Of a DNA stretch of 37,710 bases, positions 1 through 7,810 are shown piece by piece. The DNA is from Streptomyces milbemycinicus (GTDB lineage Bacteria; Actinomycetota; Actinomycetes; Streptomycetales; Streptomycetaceae): NCBI RefSeq assembly GCF_002154605.1, contig NZ_MUNE01000600.1, positions 1 to 37,710 of the forward strand, read 5' to 3'. The notes beneath the pieces are model-generated. The model had not been told where the DNA came from. It was given only the letters and a program-made list of their open reading frames with translations, and did no database searches. Made by a program: the position numbers and the translations under genes. Position 1 is the first letter of the stretch. Each line of letters begins with the position of its first letter.

Positions 1-105
1 TGCAGGCCCCCACTCCCCAGCTCGTCGTACGGCAGAGCAGCGCCCCTCCCACCGAGGTGGCGAACGTCAGCGGAGGCTGAACCTGACGCCGTGCGGGGAG
101 TTCAC
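1..105 (-). pseudogene. Possible disrupted gene downstream of the mutase, cut by the window edge
   Basis: A GTG at 105 overlaps the TGA of the mutase large subunit (GTGA), the usual sign of a coupled next gene. The frame gives only 12 residues (MNSPHGVRFSLR) before a TGA at 69-67. After that stop, another minus-strand frame stays open to the window edge and reads ALPYDELGSGGL. This could be a real gene with a frameshift, a sequencing error, or chance. Product unknown; the window ends too soon to decide. Confidence 0.25.
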
Positions 106-1364
106 GCCATATCGACGGCCATGGGACTGTCGAATTTCCGGCGCATATACGAGAGATCCTTCAGAAGATCCGCCGAAGTGAACCGCCCGCCACCACCCCG
201 CCGCGGGGAGCGGCCGAGCGGCAGGGCGCCGGTGGACTCCCAGCGCAACCGGCCGTCGCCGTCGATGAAGCTGCGCGTGTCTCCTCTGTTGTCCGGGTGT
301 AAGCAGTAGGGGATGTCCAAATACCCCCTCTTGAAGGCCAGCAGCAGCGCGCGGCCCACGTCGGGGGCGAGGTTGAGCACCGCGCCGACCAGCGCCGCCG
401 CCTCCTCGTACGTACGGGAGTCGGCGTCGTCGTGCGCGCGGGCGCGGGCCGGCGGGACGCGGCCGGCCGCCCAGGCGGCGTACTCCAGAGCGCGCACATT
501 CTCGTCGATGGTGGGGATGCGCCGTGATTCGGAAGCCGTCTTGACGATCAGCCGCTGCGCGCCGCCGACGACCGCGAGCTCCGCCGCCTGCCCGAGCAGA
601 CGGTAGGCGCCGTCGAGTGTTTCCGGGTAGAGGCCCATGTAGGTGTAGACGACGACATGCCAGTCGACGGCCGGCAGCAGCTCGCAGCACAGCCGCCGCA
701 GCGCCACGATGGCCTCCCGGTCCTGCGTCGGGTCGGTCTGCTGGGCGTAGCTGACGGACACGCTTCGGATGCCGTGCTGGACGAAGAACAGGGCCTCGAG
801 CACGCTGATGGCCACCAGCTGGCTGGGCGGGCACAGCTGTCCGAGCATGCAGCCACCGAACGTCTCCAGGTGGGGCTCCATACCGGTGTCACGGAGTTGC
901 GCGAAGAGTTCGCAGCTCACCTCCCAGTTGTGTACGGACTCGGACAGCGGTGTGCGGCCGTACGGCAGGCAGTAGGAGACGGGGCCGCCTTCGGTGGCGC
1001 CCAGGCGTACGGCGAGCAGTGCGCGGAAGATGTCCACCGGGTTCGCCGAGCCGTGCCGTACCTGTACGGGGAAGTCCTCGCCTTGGACTCCGGACAGCAC
1101 CTGTGCGGTGGTGGCTGCGTGGTGGCTGACCAACGGGTAGCCGTTGAGGTCGATTCCCTCGCGCAGGGCGGTGGCGACGGCGTCCAGATGTCCCACCCGG
1201 GTGTGCGCGTCGACGGTGATGGTGCCGACGGTCCGGGCGGCGGCCCCGCGGGTCGCGGCGAGCCCGGCGCGCATGGTGGCCGGGTCGCTGAAACCCATGC
1301 GGGGTTGTACGACGAGTCGGCCATGCGCCGCGCCGGCCCGGACGCACGCTCCGAAGTCCACCAC
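102..1364 (-). CDS. Methylaspartate (glutamate) mutase large (E) subunit homologue
   Basis: This matches the catalytic TIM-barrel subunit of coenzyme-B12-dependent glutamate mutase, which interconverts glutamate and 3-methylaspartate together with the small B12-binding subunit encoded just upstream. Family-like stretches are VVQPRMGFSDP near the N-terminus, HHAATTAQVL, FGGCMLGQLCPPSQL and YLDIPYCLHPDN near the C-terminus. At 420 residues it is slightly shorter than clostridial GlmE (about 480). In actinomycetes such pairs often supply methylated amino acids to peptide antibiotics; that role is inference here. The start is problematic. An ATG at 1382 overlaps the upstream TGA (ATGA) in this frame, but codon 5 is TAG (1370-1368). 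The first usable start after it is GTG at 1364, which has no Shine-Dalgarno of its own, so translation would need reinitiation or readthrough. Confidence 0.8.
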   Translation of the reverse strand: MVDFGACVRAGAAHGRLVVQPRMGFSDPATMRAGLAATRGAAARTVGTITVDAHTRVGHLDAVATALREGIDLNGYPLVSHHAATTAQVLSGVQGEDFPVQVRHGSANPVDIFRALLAVRLGATEGGPVSYCLPYGRTPLSESVHNWEVSCELFAQLRDTGMEPHLETFGGCMLGQLCPPSQLVAISVLEALFFVQHGIRSVSVSYAQQTDPTQDREAIVALRRLCCELLPAVDWHVVVYTYMGLYPETLDGAYRLLGQAAELAVVGGAQRLIVKTASESRRIPTIDENVRALEYAAWAAGRVPPARARAHDDADSRTYEEAAALVGAVLNLAPDVGRALLLAFKRGYLDIPYCLHPDNRGDTRSFIDGDGRLRWESTGALPLGRSPRRGGGGRFTSADLLKDLSYMRRKFDSPMAVDMA

Positions 1365-1378
1365 GGCCTACCGCTCGC

Positions 1379-1858
1379 TCATCGCGCGCCGTGGGCCCGG
1401 GCGAGGGGCCGGCCCGGGCTGAGGGTGACCGTGACCGGCAGCGAGGCGGCGAAGGCCCGCAGGGCGGCGGCCGGGTCGCCGCCCTCTTCGACGACCTCGT
1501 CGAATCCGGCCGCCAAAAGCTCCTGTGCGCGGGCGCCGTCCGTGCCCTTGACGCCGAGCTTTCCGCCGATCACCACCGGGGTGGCGGTGAGCCGCTGATC
1601 GGCTCGCAGTTTCTTGATGACTCGCAGTCCGTCCTGGTAGCCATGGCCGTTGACGCTACTCACCGCGATGAACGCGGGGGCGATTTCGGCGCATCGGGTC
1701 ACCAGCAGATCGTCGGGGACGCAGGGGCCCAGGTTCACCACGGAAAAGCCCAGTTCCTCGATGAGTAACTGCAGGAACACCAGATTCCAGGTGTGGGAGT
1801 CCGAGGCCATCGTGGTCACGACGGCGGTCCGTCTCGTATCGGTTCGCTGGTCGGTCAT
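1379..1858 (-). CDS. Methylaspartate (glutamate) mutase small (S) subunit, B12-binding
   Basis: A 159-residue Rossmann-like cobalamin-binding subunit. The B12 signature is recognisable: D20-S-H22-T-W-N25 (family DxHxxG), then SSVNGHGYQDGL (compare SSLYGHGE in clostridial GlmS) and VVIGGKLGVKG (the GG that holds the nucleotide tail). His22 should be the lower axial ligand of cobalt. The Gly of DxHxxG is replaced by Asn25. The ATG at 1858 has an AGGGGG about 12 bases upstream; the frame stays open further upstream but looks non-coding. The stop overlaps the ATG of the large-subunit frame, so the two should be translationally coupled. After the core the protein has a Pro/Arg-rich tail. Confidence 0.85.
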   Translation of the reverse strand: MTDQRTDTRRTAVVTTMASDSHTWNLVFLQLLIEELGFSVVNLGPCVPDDLLVTRCAEIAPAFIAVSSVNGHGYQDGLRVIKKLRADQRLTATPVVIGGKLGVKGTDGARAQELLAAGFDEVVEEGGDPAAALRAFAASLPVTVTLSPGRPLARAHGAR

Positions 1859-2202
1859 TTTACCGTTCCCCCTTCTGATAGTTCCATGGGTCTCATACGG
1901 CCACCTCGACACGCGTGTGGTCCGCGATGAACAGCGGGAACCGCGGCAACCGCACGCGGGGAAATTGAGAAGAAGCCGGGGGTCGAATTCGTCAACCCGG
2001 CCCGGGAAGACATCCGGAGAGTCGACAGGGAATTCCGATAGCCGCAATGCAGCCATCCGGCAGCAAGGACATGATCGACAACACGCAGAAATTCCCCCGC
2101 TCCGCGCGAAAAGTGGACATTGTGCCCGCCGGTGCCTTCTCCTACCGGAAAACAGCCCCCGCGTTCCGGAACCTCCGAGAAAAACCCATGAGCGACCTCG
2201 CC

Positions 2203-2233
2203 ACCCTAACCCGCGGGGCTGATACGGAGTCAA
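2203..2233 (-). promoter_or_regulatory. Candidate promoter for the mutase pair
   Basis: On the minus strand TTGACT (2233-2228) is followed by TTAGGG or TAGGGT (about 2209-2203) with an 18-19 bp spacer. The -35 is good and the -10 is acceptable for a streptomycete, but the spacer is long. It lies about 345 bp upstream of the small-subunit start. Confidence 0.3.
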
Positions 2234-2244
2234 GGTTTTCTCAA

Positions 2245-2258
2245 CGACGTATTCGTCG
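2245..2258 (-). terminator. Small hairpin, possible terminator after the ABC/two-component operon
   Basis: Perfect 5-bp arms CGACG and CGTCG with a TATT loop, about 90 bp downstream of the response regulator stop. In the minus-strand RNA the stem is followed by UUGAGAAAA. The stem is short and there is no clean U tract. Confidence 0.25.
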
Positions 2259-2345
2259 CGGTGAAGCTTTTACCCTTTGTCGTTGCGGGCAACTCGCCGC
2301 GGCATTCCGCGATTTGCGGCAGAGGGCCGTTTCCGCCCGGCTCGG

Positions 2346-3014
2346 CTATGACTTGGCCCTGACCAGCCCGGCGTCGTACGCCATGATCACGGCCTGGATG
2401 CGGTCCCGCGCCCCGATCTTGGCGAGGACCCGTCCGACGTGCTTCTTCACCGTGGACTCGGTGAGGACGAGCCGTTCGGCGATCTCCGTGTTCGTCCAGC
2501 CCTGGCCGATGGCGACCAGGACCTCGCGTTCACGGTCGCTGAGGGTGCGCAGCCGGGGGTCCGCCGGGGCGTGGGCGTCGGCCGGGGCGAGTACCCGGTG
2601 GGCGTAGGCGTCCAGCAGACGCCGGGTCAGGCTGGGCGCGACGACGGCGTCGCCGGTGGCGACCGCGTGGATACCGGCCACAAGTTCCTCGGGGCGGGCG
2701 TCCTTGAGCAGAAAACCGCTGGCACCGGCCCGCAGCCCTTCGTAGGCGTATTCGTCCAGGTCGAAGGTGGTGACGATGAGCACACGGGTGCGGCCGCCGG
2801 CGGCGACGATCCGGCGCGTGGCCTCGAGGCCGTCCATGCCGGGCATGCGGATGTCCATGAGGACGACATCGGGCCGCAGTTGCTCGGCCAGGCGGACGGC
2901 CTCGGCACCGTGCTCGGCCTCGCCGATCGGGCTCAGGCCGGGGGTGCCCTCCATGAGCATGCGGAAGCCCATGCGCTGGAGGGGCTGGTCGTCGGCGATC
3001 AGCACGGTGGTCAT
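2346..3014 (-). CDS. NarL/LuxR-type response regulator
   Basis: A 222-residue two-domain regulator. The receiver carries the acidic pair in LIADDQ and the phospho-acceptor Asp54 in VVLMDIRMPGMDG, and the T/S and K switch positions fall in VTTFD and LLKDA. The C-terminus has a LuxR/GerE helix-turn-helix (LSDREREVLVAIGQG, then TESTVKKHVGRVLAKIG). The ATG at 3014 overlaps the kinase stop (ATGA), so the two are coupled. It is the last gene of the four-gene exporter operon and probably controls it; the 20-bp palindrome at 6339-6358 in front of the operon is a plausible target (inference). Confidence 0.93.
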   Translation of the reverse strand: MTTVLIADDQPLQRMGFRMLMEGTPGLSPIGEAEHGAEAVRLAEQLRPDVVLMDIRMPGMDGLEATRRIVAAGGRTRVLIVTTFDLDEYAYEGLRAGASGFLLKDARPEELVAGIHAVATGDAVVAPSLTRRLLDAYAHRVLAPADAHAPADPRLRTLSDREREVLVAIGQGWTNTEIAERLVLTESTVKKHVGRVLAKIGARDRIQAVIMAYDAGLVRAKS

Positions 3015-4375
3015 GGCAGATGGTCTCCTGATGCCGACAGGGCAGGCACGTCGAGCGCGACGTCCACGATCCAGCCGTGTCCGGTCTCGCGCGGGCCGAT
3101 GGTGACGGAGCCGCTGTACATGGCGGCCCGCTGACGGATGCCGACCAGGCCGTGCCCGGAGTCGTCCAAGCCGGTCCGTGGCCCCGACACCGCTCCCACG
3201 GGCAGCCCCGGCGGCAGTCCGCTGTCGGCGACCCGTATGCGCACCGTGCCGGCGTCGGCGGTCACGGTGACTTCGGCGGCGGAGCCCGTACCCGCGTGCT
3301 TGAGCGTATTGGTCAGGGCTTCCTGGACGATGCGATAGACGGTGAGCTGTACGCCGCTGCTCAACGAGTCGAGGTCGCCGACGGTCCGGTAGGTCACCCG
3401 CAGTCCCGCCGCGCGCACCCGCGCCAGCAGCGCTTCCAGATCGCGGATCCCCGGCTGCGGGCTGAGCATCCGTGTGCCGTCCTGCCCCTCGCGCAAGACG
3501 CCGAGGACTCGGCGCAGTTCGCTCATGGCCTGGCGGCCGGTGTCGGCGAGGATGCGCAGGGCCTCGGCCGACTGTTCGTTCCTGTTGGTGGCGAGGGTCG
3601 CGGCGCCGTCGGCGACACCGACCATCACCGAGAGGTTGTGGCCGACGATGTCGTGCATCTCGCGCGCGACCCGGGAGCGCTCGGCGGCGGCGGTGAGCCG
3701 GGCGCGTTGATCGTGCTCGATCTCCAGGCTTCTGGCACGGTCTTCCAAGGCCGCCAGATACATCTGGCGGATCCGGAGCGTCAGGCCGACGGCGATGGCC
3801 GCTGTCGCCGTCCCCAGCAGGAAGAAGAGGCCGAGCAGCGGATGTTCGACGGGTACGAGGACGAAAACCGCCAGCGCCGCTTCGGTGGCGGCCAGTGCGC
3901 CGGCCCAGCCCAGCAGGCGCAGCGAACCGTGCCGGGCCAGGGTGTACAGGGCGATGAGGGCGCTGATGCCGGCCGACAGCCAGATGCCCAGTGACCACTG
4001 GGCCAAGGACACCAGCGCGATCACGAAGTAGGTGACGGCCGGGGCCCGGCGACGCCACCACAGCGGAATGACGAGTGCGGCGGCGAAGGCGCACAAGACA
4101 CCGAACGGCAGCTGATCACGGGAGTCCCGGCCCCCGAAGGGAGCGTTACCGCTGCCCCACAGCAGGTCGGGCAGGGTGATACAGACGACGATCACTACCA
4201 CCGCGGTGTCGAGCAGCCACGGATGCCGCTGGTCCAGCCGCTGCCGGTCCCGGCGGCCGCGCATCATGCGACTCAGGAGCGGGTGCGCCCAGGCGGCGTC
4301 GAGCCCAGGGGGCGGCGACGCCCCCTGGGCGGTGTCCGCGGCGGCTGCCGGGCGTTCCGCGCTCATGGACACCAT
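3011..4375 (-). CDS. NarL-type sensor histidine kinase
   Basis: A 454-residue membrane kinase of the HisKA_3 class (DesK/NarX-like). The N-terminal half has several hydrophobic segments (LLDTAVVVIVVCITLPDLL, then a run of about four more up to LFFLLGTATAAIAVGL) with little extracytoplasmic sequence, which suggests intramembrane sensing. A coiled linker leads to the phospho-acceptor H-box EMHDIVGHNLSVMVG. The C-terminal ATPase has LTNTLKHAG (N box), VADSGLPPG and GHGLVGIRQR (G boxes). The start ATG at 4375 has GGGAGG five to six bases upstream; a second ATG lies at 4366. It begins 17 bp after the permease stop and overlaps the regulator start. Kinases beside ABC-2 exporters often respond to drugs or envelope stress; the signal here is unknown. 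Confidence 0.92.
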   Translation of the reverse strand: MVSMSAERPAAAADTAQGASPPPGLDAAWAHPLLSRMMRGRRDRQRLDQRHPWLLDTAVVVIVVCITLPDLLWGSGNAPFGGRDSRDQLPFGVLCAFAAALVIPLWWRRRAPAVTYFVIALVSLAQWSLGIWLSAGISALIALYTLARHGSLRLLGWAGALAATEAALAVFVLVPVEHPLLGLFFLLGTATAAIAVGLTLRIRQMYLAALEDRARSLEIEHDQRARLTAAAERSRVAREMHDIVGHNLSVMVGVADGAATLATNRNEQSAEALRILADTGRQAMSELRRVLGVLREGQDGTRMLSPQPGIRDLEALLARVRAAGLRVTYRTVGDLDSLSSGVQLTVYRIVQEALTNTLKHAGTGSAAEVTVTADAGTVRIRVADSGLPPGLPVGAVSGPRTGLDDSGHGLVGIRQRAAMYSGSVTIGPRETGHGWIVDVALDVPALSASGDHLP

Positions 4376-4391
4376 TGTCCTCCCGCCCTGG

Positions 4392-5291
4392 TCAGGCGTC
4401 GGTCCGCACGAGCCGGAAGGCGGCCCCGGCGAGGGTCAGCGCCACCCAGCCGGCGAAGACCGCGAGCCCCGCCCCGGGCGTCAGGGCGTCCGATGACTGG
4501 TGCAGGGCGTAGACAGCCGACCCCGCGTTGCTGGGGAAGTAGGGACTGAGCGTGTCGTACCACGAGTCGGGCAGCAACGAGGCCAGACCGGGCAGGATGA
4601 GCAGCACGCCGACCAGGGCCGCGATGGCCCCGGCGGACGAGCGGATCAGCACGCCCAGGGCCACGCCGAACACGGCCACCAGGCCGAGATAGACACCGGC
4701 GCCGGCCAGGGCGCGCAGCACGCCGTCGTCGCCCAGGGACAGCGCGATCTTCTCGCCGTCCAGGCCCGGTACGCCCAGTTGGAAGGCGGCCAGCGCGCCG
4801 ACGGTGGTGAGGACGAGGGCGATGGGCCCGATCACGGCGGCCTTGGACCACAGGACCGGCAGCCGCCGCGGAACCGCGGCGAGGGTGGAGCGGATCATGC
4901 CGGTGCTGTACTCGCCCGCGGACAGCAGCACCCCGAGCACACCGATGGCCAACTGCGCGAAGGACACACCGGTCAGTGCCAGACTGACGGCGTCGCTGTC
5001 GACGTCGGAGCTTCCCGGGCCGGGTGGCCCGCTGGTCGCGACGGCGTCGGGACTGTAGGTGTACGAGGCGATCGCCCCGAAGAGGATCAGCAGGACGACG
5101 GCGACGCCCAGGGTGATCCAGGTGGAGCGCAGCGACCAGAACTTGGCCCACTCCGAGCGCAGCACACGGATACCGGTCACCTTGTAGGCCGTCCTGGGCG
5201 TTGCCGGGACCTTGGGCTCGGGCGCCGCGGAGAGGTTCCGGCCCTTGCCCGGGCCCGGGCGCCGGCTGCGGTGGAGTGCGGTGGTGGGCAT
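4392..5291 (-). CDS. ABC-2 type transporter permease
   Basis: A 299-residue membrane protein. A cytoplasmic N-terminus of about 40 residues rich in Pro/Arg precedes VLRSEWAKFWSLRSTWITL, a typical opening of actinobacterial ABC-2 permeases. It then has about six hydrophobic segments, including FAQLAIGVLGVLLSAGEYS and IAALVGVLLILPGLASLLP. The motif SAGEYSTGMIRSTLAAVP is characteristic of this group. Its ATG at 5291 shares one base with the TGA of the ATPase gene (TGATG). It should form the membrane half of an exporter with that ATPase; the substrate (drug, peptide or lipid) cannot be told from sequence. Confidence 0.9.
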   Translation of the reverse strand: MPTTALHRSRRPGPGKGRNLSAAPEPKVPATPRTAYKVTGIRVLRSEWAKFWSLRSTWITLGVAVVLLILFGAIASYTYSPDAVATSGPPGPGSSDVDSDAVSLALTGVSFAQLAIGVLGVLLSAGEYSTGMIRSTLAAVPRRLPVLWSKAAVIGPIALVLTTVGALAAFQLGVPGLDGEKIALSLGDDGVLRALAGAGVYLGLVAVFGVALGVLIRSSAGAIAALVGVLLILPGLASLLPDSWYDTLSPYFPSNAGSAVYALHQSSDALTPGAGLAVFAGWVALTLAGAAFRLVRTDA

Positions 5292-6220
5292 CAGGCGGCC
5301 TTTCGTTCGGTGCCGGCGGGGGCGCTCTGGTACTCGACGGCGTCGCGGGTGAGGTCCATGAAGGCCGCCTCCAGGGACACGGCCTTGGGGGTGAGTTCGT
5401 ACAGCGGCACCCCGTGCTGAGCGGCGATCGCCCCGATCTCATGGGCGTCACGTCCGGTGACCAGCAGTTCCTCGGCGGACGACGAGCTGATCGTGACGTC
5501 GGGGCCGGCCAGCAGCGGGCGCAGCCTCATGGCCTCGGTGGTGGCGACCTTCACACCGCCGCCACCGGCCTCGCGGGTGAAGTCGCAGGCCGTGGTGTCC
5601 GCGAGCAGCCGGCCGCGTCCGATGATCACCAGATGGTCGGCGATCAGCGCGGTCTCACTCATCAGATGCGAGGAGAGCATCACGGCCCGGCCCTCGTCGG
5701 CCAGCCCGCGCAGGAGGTTGCGCACCCACAGCACACCCTCGGGGTCGAGGCCGTTGACCGGTTCGTCGAGCATGACGATCGCCGGGTCGCCGAGCAGGGC
5801 CGAGGCGATGCCGAGCCGCTGGCCCATGCCGAGGGAGAAGGCGCCCACGCGCTTGCCGGCCACGCTCGTCAGCCCGGCCAGCTCGATGACCTCCTCCACC
5901 CGGCGGCGCGGAATGCCGTGGGTGTACGCGAGCGCCATCAGGTGGTTGAAGGCGCTGCGCCCGGGGTGGACGGACTTGGCCTCCAGCAGGGTGCCGATCT
6001 CGTGCAGCGGGGCGGCGTGCTTGGCGTAGGAGCGACCGCCCACGGTGACCGAGCCCTTGGTGGGAGTGTCCAGGCCGACGATCATGCGCATCGTGGTGGA
6101 CTTGCCCGCGCCGTTGGGGCCGAGGAAGCCGGTCACCTCACCGGGCTTGACGGTGAAGCTCAAGGTGTCGACGACCGTCTTGTCGCCGTACCGCTTCGTC
6201 AGCTCACGAGCTTCGATCAT
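5291..6220 (-). CDS. ABC transporter ATP-binding protein (drug/peptide exporter type)
   Basis: A 309-residue ATPase with Walker A GPNGAGKST (about residues 35-43), signature FSLGMGQRLGIA and Walker B AIVMLDEPVNGLDP, followed by the switch His in SSHLM. The C-terminal extension of about 80 residues (EEAMRLRPLL to VSLEAAFMDLTRD) is the regulatory tail seen in DrrA/BcrA-like exporters. The ATG at 6220 was chosen because the protein then opens with MIEARELTKRYG, as in the family; a GAGAGG lies about eight bases upstream. It is the first gene of the exporter operon, transcribed away from the glycosyltransferase operon. Confidence 0.93.
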   Translation of the reverse strand: MIEARELTKRYGDKTVVDTLSFTVKPGEVTGFLGPNGAGKSTTMRMIVGLDTPTKGSVTVGGRSYAKHAAPLHEIGTLLEAKSVHPGRSAFNHLMALAYTHGIPRRRVEEVIELAGLTSVAGKRVGAFSLGMGQRLGIASALLGDPAIVMLDEPVNGLDPEGVLWVRNLLRGLADEGRAVMLSSHLMSETALIADHLVIIGRGRLLADTTACDFTREAGGGGVKVATTEAMRLRPLLAGPDVTISSSSAEELLVTGRDAHEIGAIAAQHGVPLYELTPKAVSLEAAFMDLTRDAVEYQSAPAGTERKAA

Positions 6221-6338
6221 GGGAGTGGGCCTCTCTCGCATCGAACCGGCCGCCGCGCAAGCGCCGCGGCGTCTGCGATCGACGCTATGGGGGCGGCCGG
6301 TGGCAACCCTGGGACCGCGGGGGAATCTTCGGCGCCCG

Positions 6339-6358
6339 AGTGGTACCGCGGTACCACT
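6339..6358. promoter_or_regulatory. Perfect 20-bp palindrome in the divergent control region
   Basis: AGTGGTACCGCGGTACCACT reads the same on both strands. It lies about 120 bp upstream of the ABC ATPase start and 135 bp upstream of the glycosyltransferase start. Uninterrupted dyads of this length are typical of dimeric repressor or NarL-type regulator sites. The regulator that binds it is unknown; the operon's own NarL-type regulator is the nearest candidate. Confidence 0.6.
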
Positions 6359-6378
6359 GGAACACCCCGGGCCGACGG

Positions 6379-6444
6379 CTCTCAGCGAGGACCCAGCGGA
6401 CTCTCGGCGAATTCCCAGCTTGCTGTCGCGGGATTCCCGGCTTG
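6379..6444 (+). repeat. Three tandem imperfect 22-bp direct repeats, candidate regulator-binding array
   Basis: Units at 6379-6400, 6401-6422 and 6423-6444 align without gaps around a CTCTCGGCG...TTCCCAGCTTG core. Units 1 and 2 share 15 of 22 positions, and units 2 and 3 share 17 of 22. A 22-bp period is two helical turns, as in arrays bound by OmpR/PhoB-family regulators. The array ends 48 bp before the glycosyltransferase ATG, and that operon encodes an OmpR-type regulator. Confidence 0.55.
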
Positions 6445-6492
6445 GGCCGCGAGGGTGCAACCCCCACCGTCGCCTCTCCGTACGAGGAATCC

Positions 6493-7758
6493 ATGCCCCA
6501 GACCTCCACCCGCCCGGGTGTCGCAGCCGGCTTCCAGCCCGCGGCCCGCCCCGATCCCTCCGACCCGGCCCGAACGGACACCCCGACCGTCGAAGTCGTC
6601 GTTCCCGTCTACAACGAGGAGCGCGCGCTGCCCGGTTGTCTGCGCACCCTGCACACCCGGCTGCGTGAGCAGTTGCCGTTCCCGTGGCGGATCACGGTGG
6701 CGGACAACGCCAGCGTCGACCGGACCTTCGAGGTGGCCACGGCACTGGCCGACGAGCTGCCCGGGGTGGCGGTGCTCCACCTGGACCGCAAGGGCCGCGG
6801 CCTGGCGCTGCGTACGGTGTGGGGGGCGAGCGAGGCCGACATCGTCGTGTACATGGACGTCGACCTGTCCACCGGGCTCGACGGGCTGCTGCCGCTGATA
6901 GCGCCGCTGGCCAGCGGCCATTCCGACCTGGCCATCGGCAGTCGGCTCGCGCCGGGCGCGCGGACCGTGCGGGGGCCTCGCCGCGAGTTGATCTCCCGCT
7001 GCTACAACGGGTTGATCCGGCTGACCCACGGGGCCCGGTTCAGCGATGCGCAGTGCGGCTTCAAGGCGGCCCGTACCGAGGTGCTGCGGCCGCTGCTGGA
7101 GAGGACACGGGACGACGCCTGGTTCTTCGACACCGAACTCCTGCTGCTGGCCGAGCACAACGGGCTGCGCATCCATGAGGTCCCGGTCGACTGGGTGGAG
7201 GACGTGGACACCCGGGTCGACGTGGTCGGCACCGCCACCGACGATCTGCGTGGGCTGTACCGGATGGCGCGTCTGAAGGCGTCCGGCGCCGCCCGGGTCG
7301 CGCTGCCGCGCCGTCCCGCTCCGGCCGCAGAACACCCGGACGCGGTGCTGGCCCCGGACACCGGCCGCTCCCGGTTCACCTGGGAGGTCGGCTGCTTCGC
7401 CGCGATCGGGGTGGCCTCGACCATCGGGCAGGGGCTGCTCTACTGGCTGCTGCGCGGCTGGTGGCCGCCCGCACTGGCGAACCTGGTGTCGCTGCTGGTG
7501 CTCACCGTGTTCAACACCGAGGCCAACCGCCGCCTGACGTTCCGCTGGTCGGAGACCGGGGTGGGGCGGGCGCACCTGGGCGCGGGCGCCCTGTTCGTCC
7601 TGGGCTACCTGGTCACCTCTGCCGCCGTACTCCTGTACCGCGAGAGCAGTCCGGATGCCTCGACGGCCGCCGAAACGCTTGTGCTGATCGCGTCATCGGT
7701 GCTGGTCACCGCCGTGCGTTTCCTCGTGCTGCGGCTGGCCGTCTTCCGGCGCTCATGA
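6493..7758 (+). CDS. GT2 glycosyltransferase fused to a GtrA-like membrane domain
   Basis: A 421-residue protein. The N-terminal GT-A domain (about 35-270) opens with VEVVVPVYNEERALPGCL and has the metal-binding DVDLSTG, like dolichyl/undecaprenyl-phosphate sugar synthases (Dpm1/GtrB type). Such enzymes load a sugar from a nucleotide donor onto polyprenyl phosphate. The C-terminal third is a GtrA-type four-helix membrane domain (CFAAIGVASTIGQGLLYWLL, then NTEANRRLTF), thought to help flip the lipid-linked sugar. ATG 6493 is preceded by GAGGA at good spacing. The next gene is a GT39 transferase that would use the lipid-linked sugar, so the pair forms a plausible pathway for decorating an envelope polymer or protein. 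The sugar is unknown. Confidence 0.92.
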   Translation: MPQTSTRPGVAAGFQPAARPDPSDPARTDTPTVEVVVPVYNEERALPGCLRTLHTRLREQLPFPWRITVADNASVDRTFEVATALADELPGVAVLHLDRKGRGLALRTVWGASEADIVVYMDVDLSTGLDGLLPLIAPLASGHSDLAIGSRLAPGARTVRGPRRELISRCYNGLIRLTHGARFSDAQCGFKAARTEVLRPLLERTRDDAWFFDTELLLLAEHNGLRIHEVPVDWVEDVDTRVDVVGTATDDLRGLYRMARLKASGAARVALPRRPAPAAEHPDAVLAPDTGRSRFTWEVGCFAAIGVASTIGQGLLYWLLRGWWPPALANLVSLLVLTVFNTEANRRLTFRWSETGVGRAHLGAGALFVLGYLVTSAAVLLYRESSPDASTAAETLVLIASSVLVTAVRFLVLRLAVFRRS

Positions 7759-7810
7759 GCCCCGCCCCCGCACCCACATCTCTGTCCGGAACAGGAAAGC
7801 GAAGCGCACC

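Larger units (their letters stand above)
1859..2345. other. 487-bp region without a confident gene (leader of the mutase pair)
   Basis: It lies between the response regulator stop and the mutase small-subunit start. It holds a weak minus-strand promoter-like pair (2203-2233) and a small hairpin (2245-2258), which would leave a mutase leader of roughly 340 nt. I looked for a cobalamin riboswitch and did not recognise one. Two short open frames were considered: a plus-strand frame from 2047 with high GC3 that runs into the antisense of the regulator, and a minus-strand frame at 1992-2120 with four cysteines. Neither has a convincing ribosome site, so neither is called. Confidence 0.5.

Noticed and set aside
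1992..2120. 42-codon minus-strand frame with four cysteines, possible peptide precursor upstream of the mutase
   Set aside because: It has no ribosome site at proper distance and its third-position GC is low and uneven. No modification gene is nearby.
1859..2200. Cobalamin riboswitch in the mutase leader
   Set aside because: I could not find a B12-box-like sequence or the expected core. A covariance-model search would settle it.
2047..2607. Plus-strand frame with high third-position GC through the mutase leader into the regulator
   Set aside because: No ribosome site, no recognisable family, and most of it is antisense to a clear response regulator gene.
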